Shown: piece by piece, positions 10,400 to 23,678 of the stretch | How the letters are laid out: the number at the start of each line of letters is the position of its first letter | How positions within the stretch are numbered: the stretch's first letter is position 1 | The notes under the pieces: generated by a model | What the model was told of the DNA's origin: nothing | Seen by the model: only the letters and a program-made list of their open reading frames with translations | The model's database searches: none | Assembly (NCBI GenBank): GCA_019925105.1 | Contig: JAHGAU010000018.1 | Location: forward strand, 372,001-436,000 | DNA: 64,000 nt | Direction: 5' to 3' | Source: Niebla homalea | Taxonomy: Eukaryota; Ascomycota; Lecanoromycetes; Lecanorales; Ramalinaceae | Program-made: the position numbers and the translations under genes

Positions 10400-11340
10400 A
10401 TCCCTTAATAAGGGATCTCGCTTTATACCGTCTTCGTTCTCCTTATCCTGCTTTAATTCCACCACTTCGGTAGTTTTCTCTGCCGTTTCCTTCATCCGTT
10501 CCGCGCGGCTTTCCTCCTTTGCATTTTCCTTATATTGAAGACAAGCCCCACTGCTTGCTTTACTACCTCATGCTTTCTGCACTCGCCGCCTTTACCTCCA
10601 GCCATTTAGTAGTAAGGATGTGATATAAGGAGCCTCTTTCCAAGCCTGGACCAAGTACTATATACGTGGTCTACCCTGGCGAGAACCCAGAAGTGGTATC
10701 ACCTTCCGTTCACCAATAATCTTCCCGTTCATAATATACCCTCCTTCGGAATCCTCTTTATCCTCGGATAAGCAAGCAGTAAACCTACGACGTTTTAAGT
10801 AATGGTCAGTTATTGACTTCCGACCTATAGCGTATATACTTTATTTGGTTATATTGCTTTTCGAAGGTCGTTTACGCTTAATAAAGACCACTCGGGGCCT
10901 TTTACATACAAATAGTAATATAAGTTCTATGTCGTCGCTCGATAATATTTCTATTCCCCCCTTTATTAATATATAATGCTTTAAGGTTTATACTTTATTT
11001 GCTTAAAATAACTCTTATATATCTTTGGGGCCGCTTATTAATTTATTAAGGCTCGCCTTATTACTCTTAAAAGCATACCTATAATGAGATTGGCGTTCAT
11101 CCCCTGTATCCGCTACGTCCGCGAGGTCGTCGGTTGCTCCAAATAGCTTTTATATTTCGTTGGGGCCGGATACCAATTCATCGAAACTCGTTTTACTGCT
11201 GGTAGAAGTATGCCCATAATAAGATTAACCTTCGTCTTCTACGTTTACTACGTCCGTAAGGTCGTCGGTTACTTTAAATAGCTCTCATATTTCTTTAGGG
11301 CCGGATATTAATTTATCGAAGCTTAAGAGGTCCGGGTTTA
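10400..11340 (-). pseudogene. Degenerate protein with 45-residue tandem repeats, function unknown
   Basis: Minus-strand remnant read from about 11340 down to 10400. The upstream part has two full and part of a third 45-residue unit of the type SFDELVSGPNEI..LFGATDD LADVADTGDERQSHYG. Downstream come ILSSDDIELILLFVCKRPRV, a basic KRKRPSKSN, then SITDHYLKRRRFTACLSEDK, MNGKIIGERKVIPLLGSRQG RPRI and a charged Glu/Lys segment (EESRAERMKETAEKTTEVVE). Stops are mainly TAA/TAG/TGA in positions that fit RIP. The order suggests one gene of several hundred codons. Not recognised; a transposon-carried or host gene are both possible. Confidence 0.4.
11026..11340 (-). repeat. 135-bp tandem coding repeat (2.3 units)
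   Basis: Units start at 11026, 11161 and 11296, marked by the shared TGGGGCCGGATA-like block and by the GTCGTCGGTT core. The period of exactly 135 bp is 45 codons, so the repeat keeps the minus-strand frame. Units differ mostly by transitions. Confidence 0.75.
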
Positions 11341-12540
11341 TTTCTAAATAATTTTAAAGTCTTTTATATTGCTTAATAGCAGTAAAAGGTATACCGTTAT
11401 ACGTATAAACGCTATTATTAATATTAACCTCTCGCTTAATATCCTCGATATCCGTATACTTTTATGAACTTTATTAAATATCGTTATTTTATCGCTTAAC
11501 GTCCTGATTATTATAAGTTAAGTTTTTATTTTTATCCGTTTATTATACCTTTTATATTATATTAATATTAAGCGGTATTTCTTTAAGGCTCGGGAGGGCT
11601 TTATTAATATTGCTATTAATATAATAGCGTTTATAATTTAATTTTAAACCTTAATCGTTATTAGAATTTTTATAAATAACGGAAATATTATCGTTAAATA
11701 TTAAAGGCCGCTTTTTATTACGCGGACTTATCCTGGATAAAGGTTATTTATAAAAATTAATATTATTTATATTAATAAAGGCTATTCTGATCTAAAACGT
11801 ATTAAGGGAGTTAAGCGGCTCGGATAAATAATTTACGTAGGTTAATAAGGTTTAAGTAAAAACTTCAAATTAAAGAAAAAACGTAATAGTAAGAAGAAGG
11901 TTATTTATATTAAGAGTTATAAAATTACCCGTAAATATTTTCTTAACCTTTAAAACTCATACTTTCCCTTTTATAAGTTAAAGTATTTATTTATTAATCG
12001 CCGGTTAATCCTTACGTTAATTAATATACGTTAATATAAATAAATATACTTCTTAACCATAAGAATTTCGTATTTAATTTAATTACCCGCGTAATTAAAG
12101 GTTTATTACCGTTTGTTAAAGGTATCTATATTTTTTAATTTATATTCTCTTAAAATTATATTTTAATTTTAATTAACTTACTTTAACGTTTTATTTAAAA
12201 GAAGTAACTATTTAAAAGGTTTATAAAAGCTTAAAGTAAAGCTATTATAATCCGTAATACGTACGCCTTTTCGGCTTTTCTTCTAAATCCGGGAAATACG
12301 GCGTAACAGAAACCTATTAAAAGGAGTAAAATATTTTTTCAATTAATTATTATTATAAAGAGGGCAATATAGACCTAATATTATTAACATTATTAATTAA
12401 TATAAATCTATATTAATCGCTTAATTAATTATAAAGGTATAGTAATTAAAATAATAAGATAATTAGTTAGGATGCTTACTATAATATTATATATAATAAG
12501 GGAAAAATAGGTAAGGACCAGGAAAAACGCGGATAAAAGT
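11341..12540. other. RIP-degraded sequence, unidentified
   Basis: AT-rich, with stops in all frames. It probably contains the upstream part of the minus-strand remnant at 10400-11340. No motif, repeat or boundary was recognised. Confidence 0.4.
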
Positions 12541-12840
12541 TAAATAAAAGTGGATTTTAAAGTAATATAAAGCGGACGTACGGAAGTATATTTATTTAAA
12601 GGGTTAATCGGTAATTACGTTATAAAACCGTCTTATTAAGATAGAGTAAGACGTTAATTATATAACCAATATAAATAAAAAGCAAAGGATAAAGGAAAGA
12701 AGGAAAAGGTATAAAAGGAAGGCGGCATTTATATTGGAAATAAAGCGGCGATGCGCGATATATACCTACGTAGCCTTTAAGCCACACTAAGCCGGAAGCC
12801 GGAAAGCGATGCCTTTTAACCGTCCGCCCGTTTATAAAAT
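12541..12840 (+). pseudogene. Short plus-strand coding remnant, unidentified
   Basis: With RIP-type stops read through, about 12600-12830 gives a charged segment (RLIGNYVIKPSY, RVRR, YNQYKQKAKDKGKKEKV) followed by GGIYIGNKAAMRDIYLRSLQ ATLSRKPESDAF. The composition is clearly better than its surroundings, and it ends just before a hyper-AT tract. It may be a plant-of-origin for a transposon protein tail, but no family is recognised. Confidence 0.3.
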
Positions 12841-13860
12841 AAATAAAAAAAATAAGTAATAGAATAAATAATAAAAATTTTATTAATAAATTAACTTTTT
12901 ATTATGCCGGTTTATTTGTGTTTATAATCGTTAAAAATATTATATAAATTAGTATTTTTAATATTAAATTAATAATATTTATTTATTTTAAATTAAAATT
13001 AGAACTATAAATAATTATATATTTATTTTTAACTGTTTAATTAATGAATTTTAAAATTTAAATTATTTTTAATAAATATATATAAATAAAAAAATTGTAA
13101 AGTTTTCGAGATATAATTATATAATAATACCTTTTTATTTAAAAGTTATATTAATTTCTTTTATAAAAAAAATTGTTTTAATTTATTAATATATCAATTT
13201 TAAGTTTAAAATGAAATTTAAATATAATTATTTTTTATATAATTAATAATTATTAATAAAGTTAATAAATTAATTATTAAAATTTACCGAAATTTATATA
13301 ATTAAATTTATAATATGAATTAATTAATCAATAAATAATTATTTCATATTAAATTTTCATATTAGCAAATTCTACAATATTTAATTTATAAGTATTATTA
13401 ATAATTATAAAGATTTAGTAGCATAAATCTTAAAATAAAATTAATATTTATTTAACTTTTATTTATTTAAGAACAATATTATTAATATTTATTAATTTTT
13501 TTAAAAAAATTATATTTATATTATATTTAAAAAATCTTATAATATTAAAATTAAATCTTATTAAATTTTATTAAAATTAAAACAATATTTCAATAAATAT
13601 TGATTTTTAATTATTATTTAAATAATTTATTTATTTTAATATTTATTATAAAAAATTTTAAATTTAATTTTAATATATTAGTTTATATATGTTTTTGAAT
13701 TTTTATTTTTTAATAATAAACAGTTATATATATAATATAATTATTAAATTATATATAAAAACATTTCTAAAAACTTAATATAAAAATTAAATATTTTTAT
13801 TATATTAATTAATTAATTAATTTATATTATAAATTTAATTAAGTTAATTTAAACGTTTTT
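12841..13860. other. Hyper-AT tract, no gene
   Basis: Almost no G or C for about 1 kb, visibly lower than the neighbouring RIP sequence, which keeps CGG, ACC and AAGG words. There are many tandem TTAATTAA and TATATA words. No domain, repeat unit or frame was recognised. Confidence 0.5.
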
Positions 13861-13864
13861 TTTA

Positions 13865-14021
13865 GGTACTAAGAGTACTGAGGTAAAATGTGGGTGTAAT
13901 ATGTATGATAAGTATTTACCTAGCTATAAAGGTACGCAATATAAGTATGCGCGTTAAGCCACTATACCCTTTTGGTACTAGTGTACGATAAGCTCTTAAT
14001 ATGCGTATATTACATATAATA
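13865..14021 (+). repeat. Left LTR of the small element
   Basis: 157 bp, 85-90% similar by eye to the right LTR. The middle blocks AAAGGTACGCAATATAAG and CACTATACCCTTTTGGTACT are identical in both. More RIP changes near its right end than in the partner. Confidence 0.7.
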
Positions 14022-15068
14022 AATGCACTATAAAAAGAAAGACCGTAACGCCCTCGTTGTAACGGTAAGGTAAAAGTCCTTATTATAAAAAGCGGCTCCG
14101 GGGCCGGAGATTAAGTATATCTCGCGCCAAGAATATTAAAGAAGTAAAGAGAAATAATGGTAATTAAATATTAAGGCTTATTATTAAGGGAAAGTTAAAA
14201 AATCGAAAAACCGTAAAAAATATAAGCCGAAAAATTATCGTAAGTTACCCGGGATATAATTGTGGATTTAAGGATATTATAATTAAGTTAAATCGCTTAA
14301 AACCACAATGTCCGTAATTTTACCGAGTCAGGTTTTATTGAACCTTAAGTTATATAAAGTAAATAATCCTTATAAATATAATAAGGCTTTAGCTATTATT
14401 TAGCCGATTTATATATATTTTTATTAAAGAAATATTTATTTATATTCCCTGTTTTTAAGTTTTTCGTTTAATTTTTATTATAAATTTATAAGTCTTTTTA
14501 TTGTTTTCTTTAATAGCGCTTTAAAATTTATTTATAATAATTATAAATAATTTAATTAAAGGCTTTTACTTATATTTAATTAATAGTATAAATTTATAAT
14601 AAAAGTCTTTAAGTATAATAGTGGGAAAAACCCGTAACAATAATACTTTAATTAAGGATATTAATTTTAATGAAGTAAGAAATTTAAAAGGTATAAATCT
14701 TATATAGAAATCGTAAATAATAAGGTAAAGTTTAAGTAAAAAGTAGTTAATTAATAAGCTTATTAATAAAAGTATTAATAATAAAGATTTAAATCTTATA
14801 AATAAGGTTTAAGATATTAAAATAGATTTATTTAATTTAAGAGCCAATAAATATAACAATATTAAAAATAATATAATTAAGTTAACGGAAACTATTAATA
14901 TAAATAATAATAAAAATATAATGGTAAGATATCTAGTAAAAGACTCCAGTAATATAGGGATTAAGTGGATAAACTACAACGTAATTACCGCTAATAGTAG
15001 GGTATTAAAGGTTATATAACATCTATATTAAAGGCTTAAATAATTAAAGTTATTACTATTATTTATTA

Positions 15069-15225
15069 TGTACTAAGAGTATTAAGGTAAAATATAGATA
15101 TAATATATATGATAAGTGTTTACCTAACTATAAAGGTACGCAATATAAGTGTGCGCGCCAAGCCACTATACCCTTTTGGTACTAGTGCCCGATAAGCTCT
15201 TGGCATGCGCACATTGCATATAACA
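15069..15225 (+). repeat. Right LTR of the small element
   Basis: 157 bp with intact TG..CA ends. The distal half (GCGCGCCAAGCC, GCATGCGCACATTGC) has escaped mutation, while the first 60 bp are RIP-changed. Confidence 0.7.
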
Positions 15226-16034
15226 AATACCGTTTATAAAAAAATATTATATTAAAACGGATATTAATTTAAATTCGTATATTTTTTATACCGAATATTA
15301 AATATAATTATATATATATTATATTAAAAAAGATTATTAATTATTGATTAAAAAAATAAAAGATTTACCGATATTAATAAATATCCGTAATTAAAAAACG
15401 AAAAGAATTATTTTCCGGTAAATATTTTAAATAAAATAATAATTACTTATTACGTAATTACTAAATTTAATACAATTTTTACGTATATAAAATACGGAAA
15501 AAACTTTAAATTAAATAGCTAACTTTAAAATTGTATTTTTAATACGGCGTATTAAAATAAAAAATTATTTAACGTAATCTTAAAAAAGAAATTTATTTAA
15601 ATTAATTAATTTTATCATTAAAACCTTAGTCGATATTCTTTATAATAATAATTAATTTAAACGTAACAATATTTTATACTATTAAATAACCGTTTTAACG
15701 TTAATAAATATTAAAAGAAACGGATTAATTTTTTATTTATAATAGTTTCTTATTATATAAATATACTTTTTAATAAATAAAACGCTTAAATAATATTATA
15801 TTAAAACCGCGTATAATATAAATTTAATAAATTAACGGTTTTTAAAAAAGTATTTACTTAAATAAAGGATTTTATAATATAATATATTAATAATATTATA
15901 AAATATCGGAAAAAATTACTATATAATAAATAAGTATATTATTATTACGCTTTTTTTTTAAATATAACTTTAAAAGAATAATTAACTTTTATTAAAATTA
16001 TAAAAAAATTCTATATAATAAAGAATTTTGAAAT
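15226..16034. other. RIP-degraded sequence, unidentified
   Basis: AT-rich sequence between the small LTR element and the LINE target duplication. No motif recognised. It is the pre-existing sequence into which the LINE at 16048 inserted. Confidence 0.4.
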
Positions 16035-16047
16035 AAATATATTATTA
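16035..16047. repeat. LINE B target-site duplication, left
   Basis: AAATATATTATTA, identical to 21856-21868. The sequence is low-complexity, but its match exactly at both ends of the LINE makes chance unlikely. Confidence 0.75.
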
Positions 16048-19000
16048 TTAAATGACGATTGATGGTGACGAAGAAAGGGACCTTAGAGGTCTAAAACGAT
16101 GCGTATACGTATAGCTCTCGTAACAGTAAAGGAAGTATATTGAATACGATGAGTGGAAATAACGTAATGGTTAAGAATAGGGTAGTAAACGGGTAAGTAA
16201 TTTATATTAATAAAAACGGTAACGATGTATATAAATAATATAATAATAATAAGCCGGATAATACTTAAAATAAATAAGGAAATTAAGGTTAATAAAATAC
16301 GCGTATTAAAGCATATAAAATACGTAATAATAATACGGAGGGGGTAAATAAATAAAGGGGTAAAAAGGCCGGTACGGTATTAATAATAAAGGGTATAAGC
16401 GGGGGGAAAAAGCAGAAAGACCGTAATAAAAATATTATTAAAGGTATATAAAAAAGAAATAAGGTTAATAAGGAGGATAAAACCTTAAAAAATAAAAAAC
16501 AAAAAACGGAGATAGTATATTACCCGGTAAATAAGGGCGAAAAGGCGATAAAAGAAATAATAAAAACCTTAAAAGAACTCCTTACGATAAAGTAAAAGGA
16601 TATTACGCTAGAAAGTTAACCGATATTATAGATTAAATTATAAAACATAAAGGACTTTTATATAAAAATGGAAGTAAAGTTAAAAGAAACGGAGTATTTA
16701 TAAGGCTCTTAAGGGGCGGGAGTAAAAACGTTAATAAAAAATAAAAACGGCGGTTTAAAATTAAGGGTATAAAATAAAAATATAAAAGCGGTAACCCTTT
16801 AAATAAAAAAAAGTTAAACGATAAAAATAATAAAAAAAGTACCCGCGGTAAAGAATAAAAGGATAACGGAGGAGAAAATAATTATATTAAAGAAAATAAG
16901 AATAATAACGGTCCGCTTATTTAATAATAAGGGAAAAAACGTAATTACGGAAGTAAACCCGTTATAATTAATAAAGGCTTTTAAAATAATAATAGAATTA
17001 TTAATAAAATAAATTATTATAATATATAACTTATAAAATAAAAATATCCTTTTTAATATAGTATTTTTAAAGGTAAAAAAAAGCTTAAAAAGGTTTAAGG
17101 CTTAAATTAATAAAAAAAGAATATAAATCGGTTAAAGTTTTAAGGTAATTATTTATTATTATAATAAATAAGATATATTTATTACGTTTTATAAAAGCCG
17201 AAAATAAAATTACGTTAAGGAATATAGAAAAGAAGAATACAGATTTTTACTTAAAGTTTAAAATTATTAATTATAAACTTCCTTTAATAATAAAAAGACT
17301 TAACTCCTTAAAACGTATAAAAAAGTACTCTACCGTTATATTAAATATAACGTTAATAAAAACATATAACGACGTTTTGAATAAAAAGATTATTAAAGAA
17401 AGATTTCTCAAAATAACTTAATTATAAAATAGGACGGCGGATATTTATTAATATTTTAAGTATTAAGGCTATAAATATATTATTATAAAATATTTTAATA
17501 TTATAAAATATACGGTTTATATTAAGGGCTATAATATCTATAAGTATATAAAGCTAATAATTAAAAGGCTTATAAAGGATATTTTTAAATACGCTATATA
17601 TAATAAGGAAAAATACTTAATATAGGATTCTAAATATATAATAAAAGCCAGGGAAATTAAACGTAAAAAGATTTAAATAACTATGAAAATCTAACGGTAT
17701 AATACGTATAAGACTAGTTTAATAAGTTAATTAAAAATAACCTTAAAATACGGGATTAATTAATTAAATAATAAGGGGTAAATAACGGTAATAAATAAAA
17801 TAAAAAAAAAGAAACTTTTTACGATCTTAACCTTAAGGGCCGGCCGTCCTATATTTTTAATAATAACCGGGAAAATATTAAATTAAAAAACGTTTAATTT
17901 TAAAAAGAAGTTTAAAACTTAAACGGATATAAAAAAGGGAGCCTTAATAAAGGTTAATATATAATATATTAACGCTTTTAGGAATAATATAATATAACCT
18001 TTATAATAAAAGAATTAAAATAATAATACTAATATTTAAATTTAAAAAAGTTAAAAACGTTAATATTATAATAATACAAGAGTTATTATATAACCTATAT
18101 ATATATTTATTTATTAATTTAAAGGAAAGGTTTTATTTAACCTTTAAGGGGGATAAGATAATTAAAATATACTTCTTTATAAATAAGTAACTTAACGTAA
18201 ATAATTAAGATATTACTTATTATAATAAAAACCTTTATATATTCCGTATTATAAAAGAAAAGGATTTAAAGGGCAACTTTAATATTTATAATATATATAA
18301 TCCGCCGTTAATTAATAAAGAAAAACCTTTCATAATATTATTACTTAAAAAGGTTTTAATTACCTTAAATAAATATATACTATTTAAAGACTTTAACTTA
18401 TATTATTATATATAAAATAAAAAAGGGCGTATAATAAATTACGTTAAATCGGATAACTTATTAATAATTACCGCTTAAATTAACGTTTTATTATTAATAT
18501 TATAAAAGATTATTATATAAAAAAGTTATAAGTTTAAAATAACGATTAATTTAATTTTTAATATAATTAAGGTTATTAGCGCAGTTATAATATATAGGTT
18601 ATAAAAAGACTTAAAATATAACTTAAATTATATATTAATATAAATAACCTTAAATTAAACGGTTAATATAACCTTATTATTACCGGTAAAAAGGGCGTAA
18701 AAAACGGTTAAGGAAATAAAAATTTATATAAAAACGGAAGAAATAATAATATAATTTATAGACCTTTTTTAATTGAATAATAAAGACCGGATTAATTTCT
18801 TTATAAAGTAAATAATAAAAATATTAAATAAAATAATCAATAAAATAATTCTAATAATAAAACCTTTTTAAAGAATTAAAACCTATTAAAATAAAGGATA
18901 TATAATTATAATTATAAAGGTAAAAAGGTCAATTAAGTAAACTTTTAAGTATAAAAATTAAAAAATACTTAATTAATTAAAAGTTATTTAAAAGGAAAGG

Positions 19001-21855
19001 ATGATTAAAAAAGTTAAATAAATATACTTTTAATTTACGGTATATAATTTAACGGTTTTATTTTATAATATTTAAACGTTAATAAAATATAATAAAAAAT
19101 AAAATAAGAAATTAAGGCTTATTTTTAAATTCCCGCCCCTTAAGAGATTCAATAATATATTTATTAATACATTTAATAATAAGATTAAGGCCCTTAAAAG
19201 AATGTTTTTCCCCTTTTTATTAAAAGTTAATTTAAACGATATTAATAATATTACGTACCTTAACCTTATATTAATAAAAAAATAATAATATAAAATATAA
19301 TAATTAAAGTAATTAATAAATTAAAAAAAGATAAAGCCGCGGGGTTAAATAAGATTCTTAATAGATTCCTATTAATAATAGCTTTATTATTTAAAAGGGT
19401 TTTTATTTATTTCTTTTAAATATATTTTAACGTTAATTATTACTTATATAAGTTTAAAGAAGTAAAAACGATTATCCTTAAGAAACTTATTAAGCCGGAT
19501 TATTTTAACTTAAAGTTTTATAAATTTATTATATTCCTTCATATATTAAGGAAAACCTTAAAAACGATAATAATGAAGATCCTTAATAATTATACAGAAA
19601 ATTATAGACTTCTCCCCGATTAATAAATAAAAATAAAAAAAAACTAATTAATAAAAATAGCCCTTAAAAAATTAATTAATAGCGTATATATAGTATAAAG
19701 TTACGGGAAAAAGTATATTATAAGTTTTTTTCCCTTAATACTATAAATGCCTTTAATAAGGTAAATTATTAAAGGTTATTATATAATTTAAAAAGAAAAA
19801 GATATTACTTTTTTTAATTAAGTAAATAAAGAATTTCTTAAGCAATTAAGCTATATTAGTTAACCTAAGATAAAAGATAAGTTTAATCAAGCCCGCTATA
19901 ACGGGGATTCCTTAAAGGTTATTTATTTTTTTTATATTATTTTTATTTTTTAATAATTCATTAATTAAGGAACTTATTAAGTTAAAATAAAAGGTTGAAG
20001 TTAAAAACTTTATTAATAATAATTACCTTTTAACTTATAATACTTTTATATATATAAATTATCTGGAATTTAAATAAATTTATAAAGTTTATCTTTAATA
20101 AATAAGAATTTATACGACTTAATTTACGTTATAAATATAAATTTATTTATATAATTAAGAGCTTAAAGTTATATGATATAATAATTATAATAGACTTAAA
20201 TAGAATTACGGTAAAACCGGATAATAATATTAAAGTCCTTAACTTTTAAATAAATAAAAAGCTTAATTAAAAGGATTATATAAGAAAGATTTAAAAAAAA
20301 AATTTATAAGAAAAAGGCCTTATTTATCTTATTATATCGATATAGGGAACTACGTTATAAAAGGCCCGGATTATTTATTAAGCCGTAATAAAGCTAGCTA
20401 TATATATATTGTAACCATCTAATATATATTTAAGGGTATTTTAAAATATAAAAAAAGGTTTATTTAAATATTATAGAAAATTTAAAACCGATATATAAAA
20501 GTGGTTAACGGTACTTATAAAATAACCCTTATTCCGATATTAAAATATAAGGTCTTTATACCGTTAATTAAGGTTTTATTAAATTAAATAATCGCTTAAG
20601 TAAAATTAAAGAAATATATATATTTAATTACGATAATAAGAAACGGACGGATCCGTTAGAATCTTAATAAACTTTAAGCTAAAAGGAATAAATTAAAAAA
20701 ATTTATCTCCCCCTTTTATTAAAATAGAATAGAAATAAGCTAAAAAAAAAAATTAACCTTATTAATATCCCGGAAATTAGTCTAAGTATATATAAATTCC
20801 CGTTAAACGTAAAAAAGACTGAAATTAAGGAAATTTAAAGAGCGAAGGTTATAACAATTACTTTATAGTTTATAATAAAGTAAATTAAATATTAACGGAA
20901 ATATAAAAACTTTATATTTTAAAGTTATTATTATTTAATTTTTAACGATAAAAGATTATTAATAAGTATTTTTATTATTATAATATTATAAAGAAAAATA
21001 ATAATATATTAACGATTTAATTCCGGACAAATAAAAACGGTTTAATTTACTTTTTATTTATTATATATATCGGAAATCGGATAAATACCGGATATAAATA
21101 TAAATAAAGAAAGTAAAACGTTATATACGTTTTTATTTTTAATTTTTAATTTATAGAAATTAAATTAAAACTTATAATAAAAGTTAATACTTATAATTAC
21201 CGTTAAATATTATTTATAAAGCGAAATACTTAAGTAACTATTAAGTTTATAATATTTATTAAATTATTATTATAATTTAACCTTATTATAAAGATAAATA
21301 AGGTTATTAAAAACTTTACGGAAAAGGCCCGGTATTAATTAAAGAAGAAAAAAAGAAATAGAAGTTAATTACGTTAATTATATAAACCGGAGAGCATCTT
21401 TTATAATTATAAAGATATAATAATAAACGTTTATTAAAAGTCCTTAAAGGAGTTAATAGCGATAATAATATAAGAAGGGTATATATTAAATATATAAGTA
21501 TTAATAAGGACGTTTAAAAGTACTATATAAAGTTAAAGCAATACAAATATATAAAGAAGTAAAAAAATAATAAATTTAAAAGCAGCCTTTATAAAAATAT
21601 AATTATAATACTATGAATTTTCTTAAGGGAGTTAAAAGATAAAAAGTATATAAATAAATTATTACTTTTTAAACGGCCGTTATTATTCTTTACCTTAAAG
21701 GATAAAGGGTAAAGGCCTGGTAAACGCCGGTTTTTACTTTGACGTTATAAGTATCAGGTTTTTATGGTTATTAATAAGGCTAAAAGGCTATATATTAAGG
21801 AACGCCGGAATTAGCTTAGCTAGATCCGTAGTATAAATCAATTAATCAATCAATT
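16048..21855 (+). mobile_element. Full-length Tad-like LINE, RIP-degraded (copy B)
   Basis: 5.8-kb non-LTR retrotransposon with a perfect 13-bp target duplication, AAATATATTATTA, at 16035-16047 and 21856-21868. ORF1 starts at ATG 16052 (TIDGDEE). It carries a basic region and, at about 17445-17570, a CCHC zinc-knuckle-like remnant (CFKCQGY.HI..KC). ORF2 begins near 17940 with an endonuclease (QEP block near 18080). RT lies at about 19320-20300, including a KSYRPIALLN-like block near 19500 and a GIPQGSPISPIL-like block near 19900. An RNase H-like region follows near 20990. The 3' UTR ends GAATTAGCTTAGCTAGATCC and a CAAT-repeat tail. All frames are broken by TAA/TAG. Confidence 0.9.
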
Positions 21856-21868
21856 AAATATATTATTA
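21856..21868. repeat. LINE B target-site duplication, right
   Basis: AAATATATTATTA, identical to 16035-16047 and directly after the CAAT tail. Confidence 0.75.
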
Positions 21869-22800
21869 AATATAAATATTTTAAAGTTAAAAAAGGTCGT
21901 AATCGATCTTCTTAAAAAAAAGTAAATTTTCAGTTTATATAAGAATACGGAAGTAAACGTAAAGTTTTTAGCCCGAAAAAATACCCGGATTTACCGGGTA
22001 ATAAGATTAAATAAGGCTTAATCGATCCTGATTTACTTATTAATATATAAATTAATAATTAATAATTAATTCTTCTTATAGGTAGGAAATAGAATAATAT
22101 ATATATACTATAATAAATATTATAACTATTTAAATTATTGTTTTTCCGTTTATTTATTTATTTAAGTAAGTTTTATTAAGGATTTTTTTAAAATATTATT
22201 AAAACCTATATTAATATTTATACATTAAATAAATAAAATCTTTATAATACTATTAACGTTCAATTTAACGTTTTTTTATTTAATTTTTTATTTTAACCGT
22301 TTTTATTTTAATAATGTTTTTAATAATAGTTTTTTAAAATTTTAATAATATATTTTTTAAGCTATAATTTTATAATTTTAAGTAAATTAAATTAAATCTA
22401 TTTTCAATTTAATTTAACTTTATATTAATAAGTAAAATTCTTTTAACGTTTATTTCCTTCTTTTAACTTTTAATTATTTAAAATATTAATGGATTTTTTT
22501 ATTTAATTCTTTATTTCAATAATCGTTAAGAATCTTAAATAAGAAATAAATATTATATAATTAAAATCTTAAATATTAAAAAATCTTAAAATCTTAAACA
22601 AAATTTAAATATTAAATATATTTATTGAATTACCCTTTTTTTAATAATATTATTATTATAATCGACTTCTTAAATCTTCTATAAAACCGAGTAATAATTA
22701 ATAATACTTTTATTAAAAGGTAGTTTATATAGCTTTTTTATAATGTTTTTAAGCTATAAACCAGCCGGGGCCTACCCGGAATAACCCTATTCCGGGGGTT
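21869..22800. other. RIP-degraded sequence, unidentified
   Basis: AT-rich. No coding motif or repeat was recognised. Composition becomes normal again from about 22760, at the start of the minisatellite region. Confidence 0.4.
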
Positions 22801-23332
22801 TATTAACATTTAGATACCCACCTACCTTAATTACCTTACCTACCTTATTTACCTTATTTACCTTACTTACCTTACTTACCTTGCATACCTTACCTTTAGT
22901 AAGCCCTTCAGCAAAAGATAACGCGTAAAGCCCATATACCCCTACCGGAATAGGCCTAAAAACACCGTAATATAGACAAGGAATCTGAGAGGTAAATAAG
23001 CCCTTTAATAAGCCCTTTATTTACCTCTTAATAAGCTTTTTATTTACTTCTTAATAAGCCTTTTGCTTACCTCTTAATAAGCCCTGTACTTACCTCTTAG
23101 CAAGCCCTTTGCTCACTTCTCAGTAAGCCCTTTACTTACTTTTTAATAAGCCCTTTACTTACCCTTTAGTAAGAGGTGACGCCTATGGCCCGTATGCCCC
23201 CACCGGAACAGGCCCAAAAACACCGTAATATAGATGGAGAATATAAAAGGTAAGCAAGCCCTTTAGTAAGCCCTTTACTTACCTCTCAGCAAGCCCTTTA
23301 CTTACCTCTTAATAAGCCCTTTATTCACCTTT
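22801..23332. repeat. Complex minisatellite, left part
   Basis: Two nested orders. 22802-22890 is a short array of ACCTTACTT-like units. From 22887 come many degenerate copies of a 20-26-bp unit, AAGCCCTTTACTTACCTCTT, with variant spacers. A roughly 90-bp spacer block (GGCCC..TGCCCCCACCGGAACAGGCCCAAAAACACCGTAATAT...) occurs at about 22925-23015 and 23170-23255. The array is interrupted at 23332 by the gypsy element and continues at 31001. It is largely spared from RIP although repeated, perhaps because the units are short. Confidence 0.8.
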
Positions 23333-23678
23333 TGTTAGACTGACTCCGCTGGCGGCACGCCGGCGGGACTAGTAAAGGTACGTGTAGAAGACGTAACGTT
23401 ACGGTCTGGATACTTAAGTACCACTTTAATAAGTAGATTAATAATAAGATTAATTCTTAACGAACTTAGAAAGAACTAAGGTATAACCTTTACTTAAGGT
23501 AAAGGTAATAACTACCCCGTTTTATGTTTATTAAGCTACGGCTTATAAATAACGTATATTAAACCCGTTATCAAAGCCCTTTATTAAGGCCCTTTATTAA
23601 GGCTTAACGGCCTACCTTAACGTAACAGTATAACGTATTATTATAATGCCGGCGTAGAAATAACATTAACTATTAATA
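23333..23678 (-). repeat. 3' LTR of gypsy element
   Basis: 346 bp. The outer end, TGTTAGACTGACTCCGCTGG on the plus strand, is unmutated. The inner part is strongly RIP-changed and its terminal CA is lost (TATTAATA instead of GCTAACA). Aligns with 30656-31000 and, in the opposite orientation, with the solo LTR at 60577. Confidence 0.88.

Larger units (their letters stand above)
13865..15225 (+). mobile_element. Small LTR element (157-bp LTRs), probably non-autonomous
   Basis: Two direct 157-bp repeats (13865-14021 and 15069-15225) flank 1047 bp. The right copy runs TGTACTAAG...ATATAACA, the TG..CA ends of an LTR. The copies differ mainly by C-to-T and G-to-A. The internal region has a gag-like basic remnant near 14100-14250 (APGPEIKYISRQEYQ, KKSKNRKKYKPKNYRK) but no reverse transcriptase. 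Total length 1361 bp resembles TRIM/SMART-type elements. Strand is assigned from that remnant only. No target duplication was found (TTTTA left, AATAC right). Confidence 0.65.
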
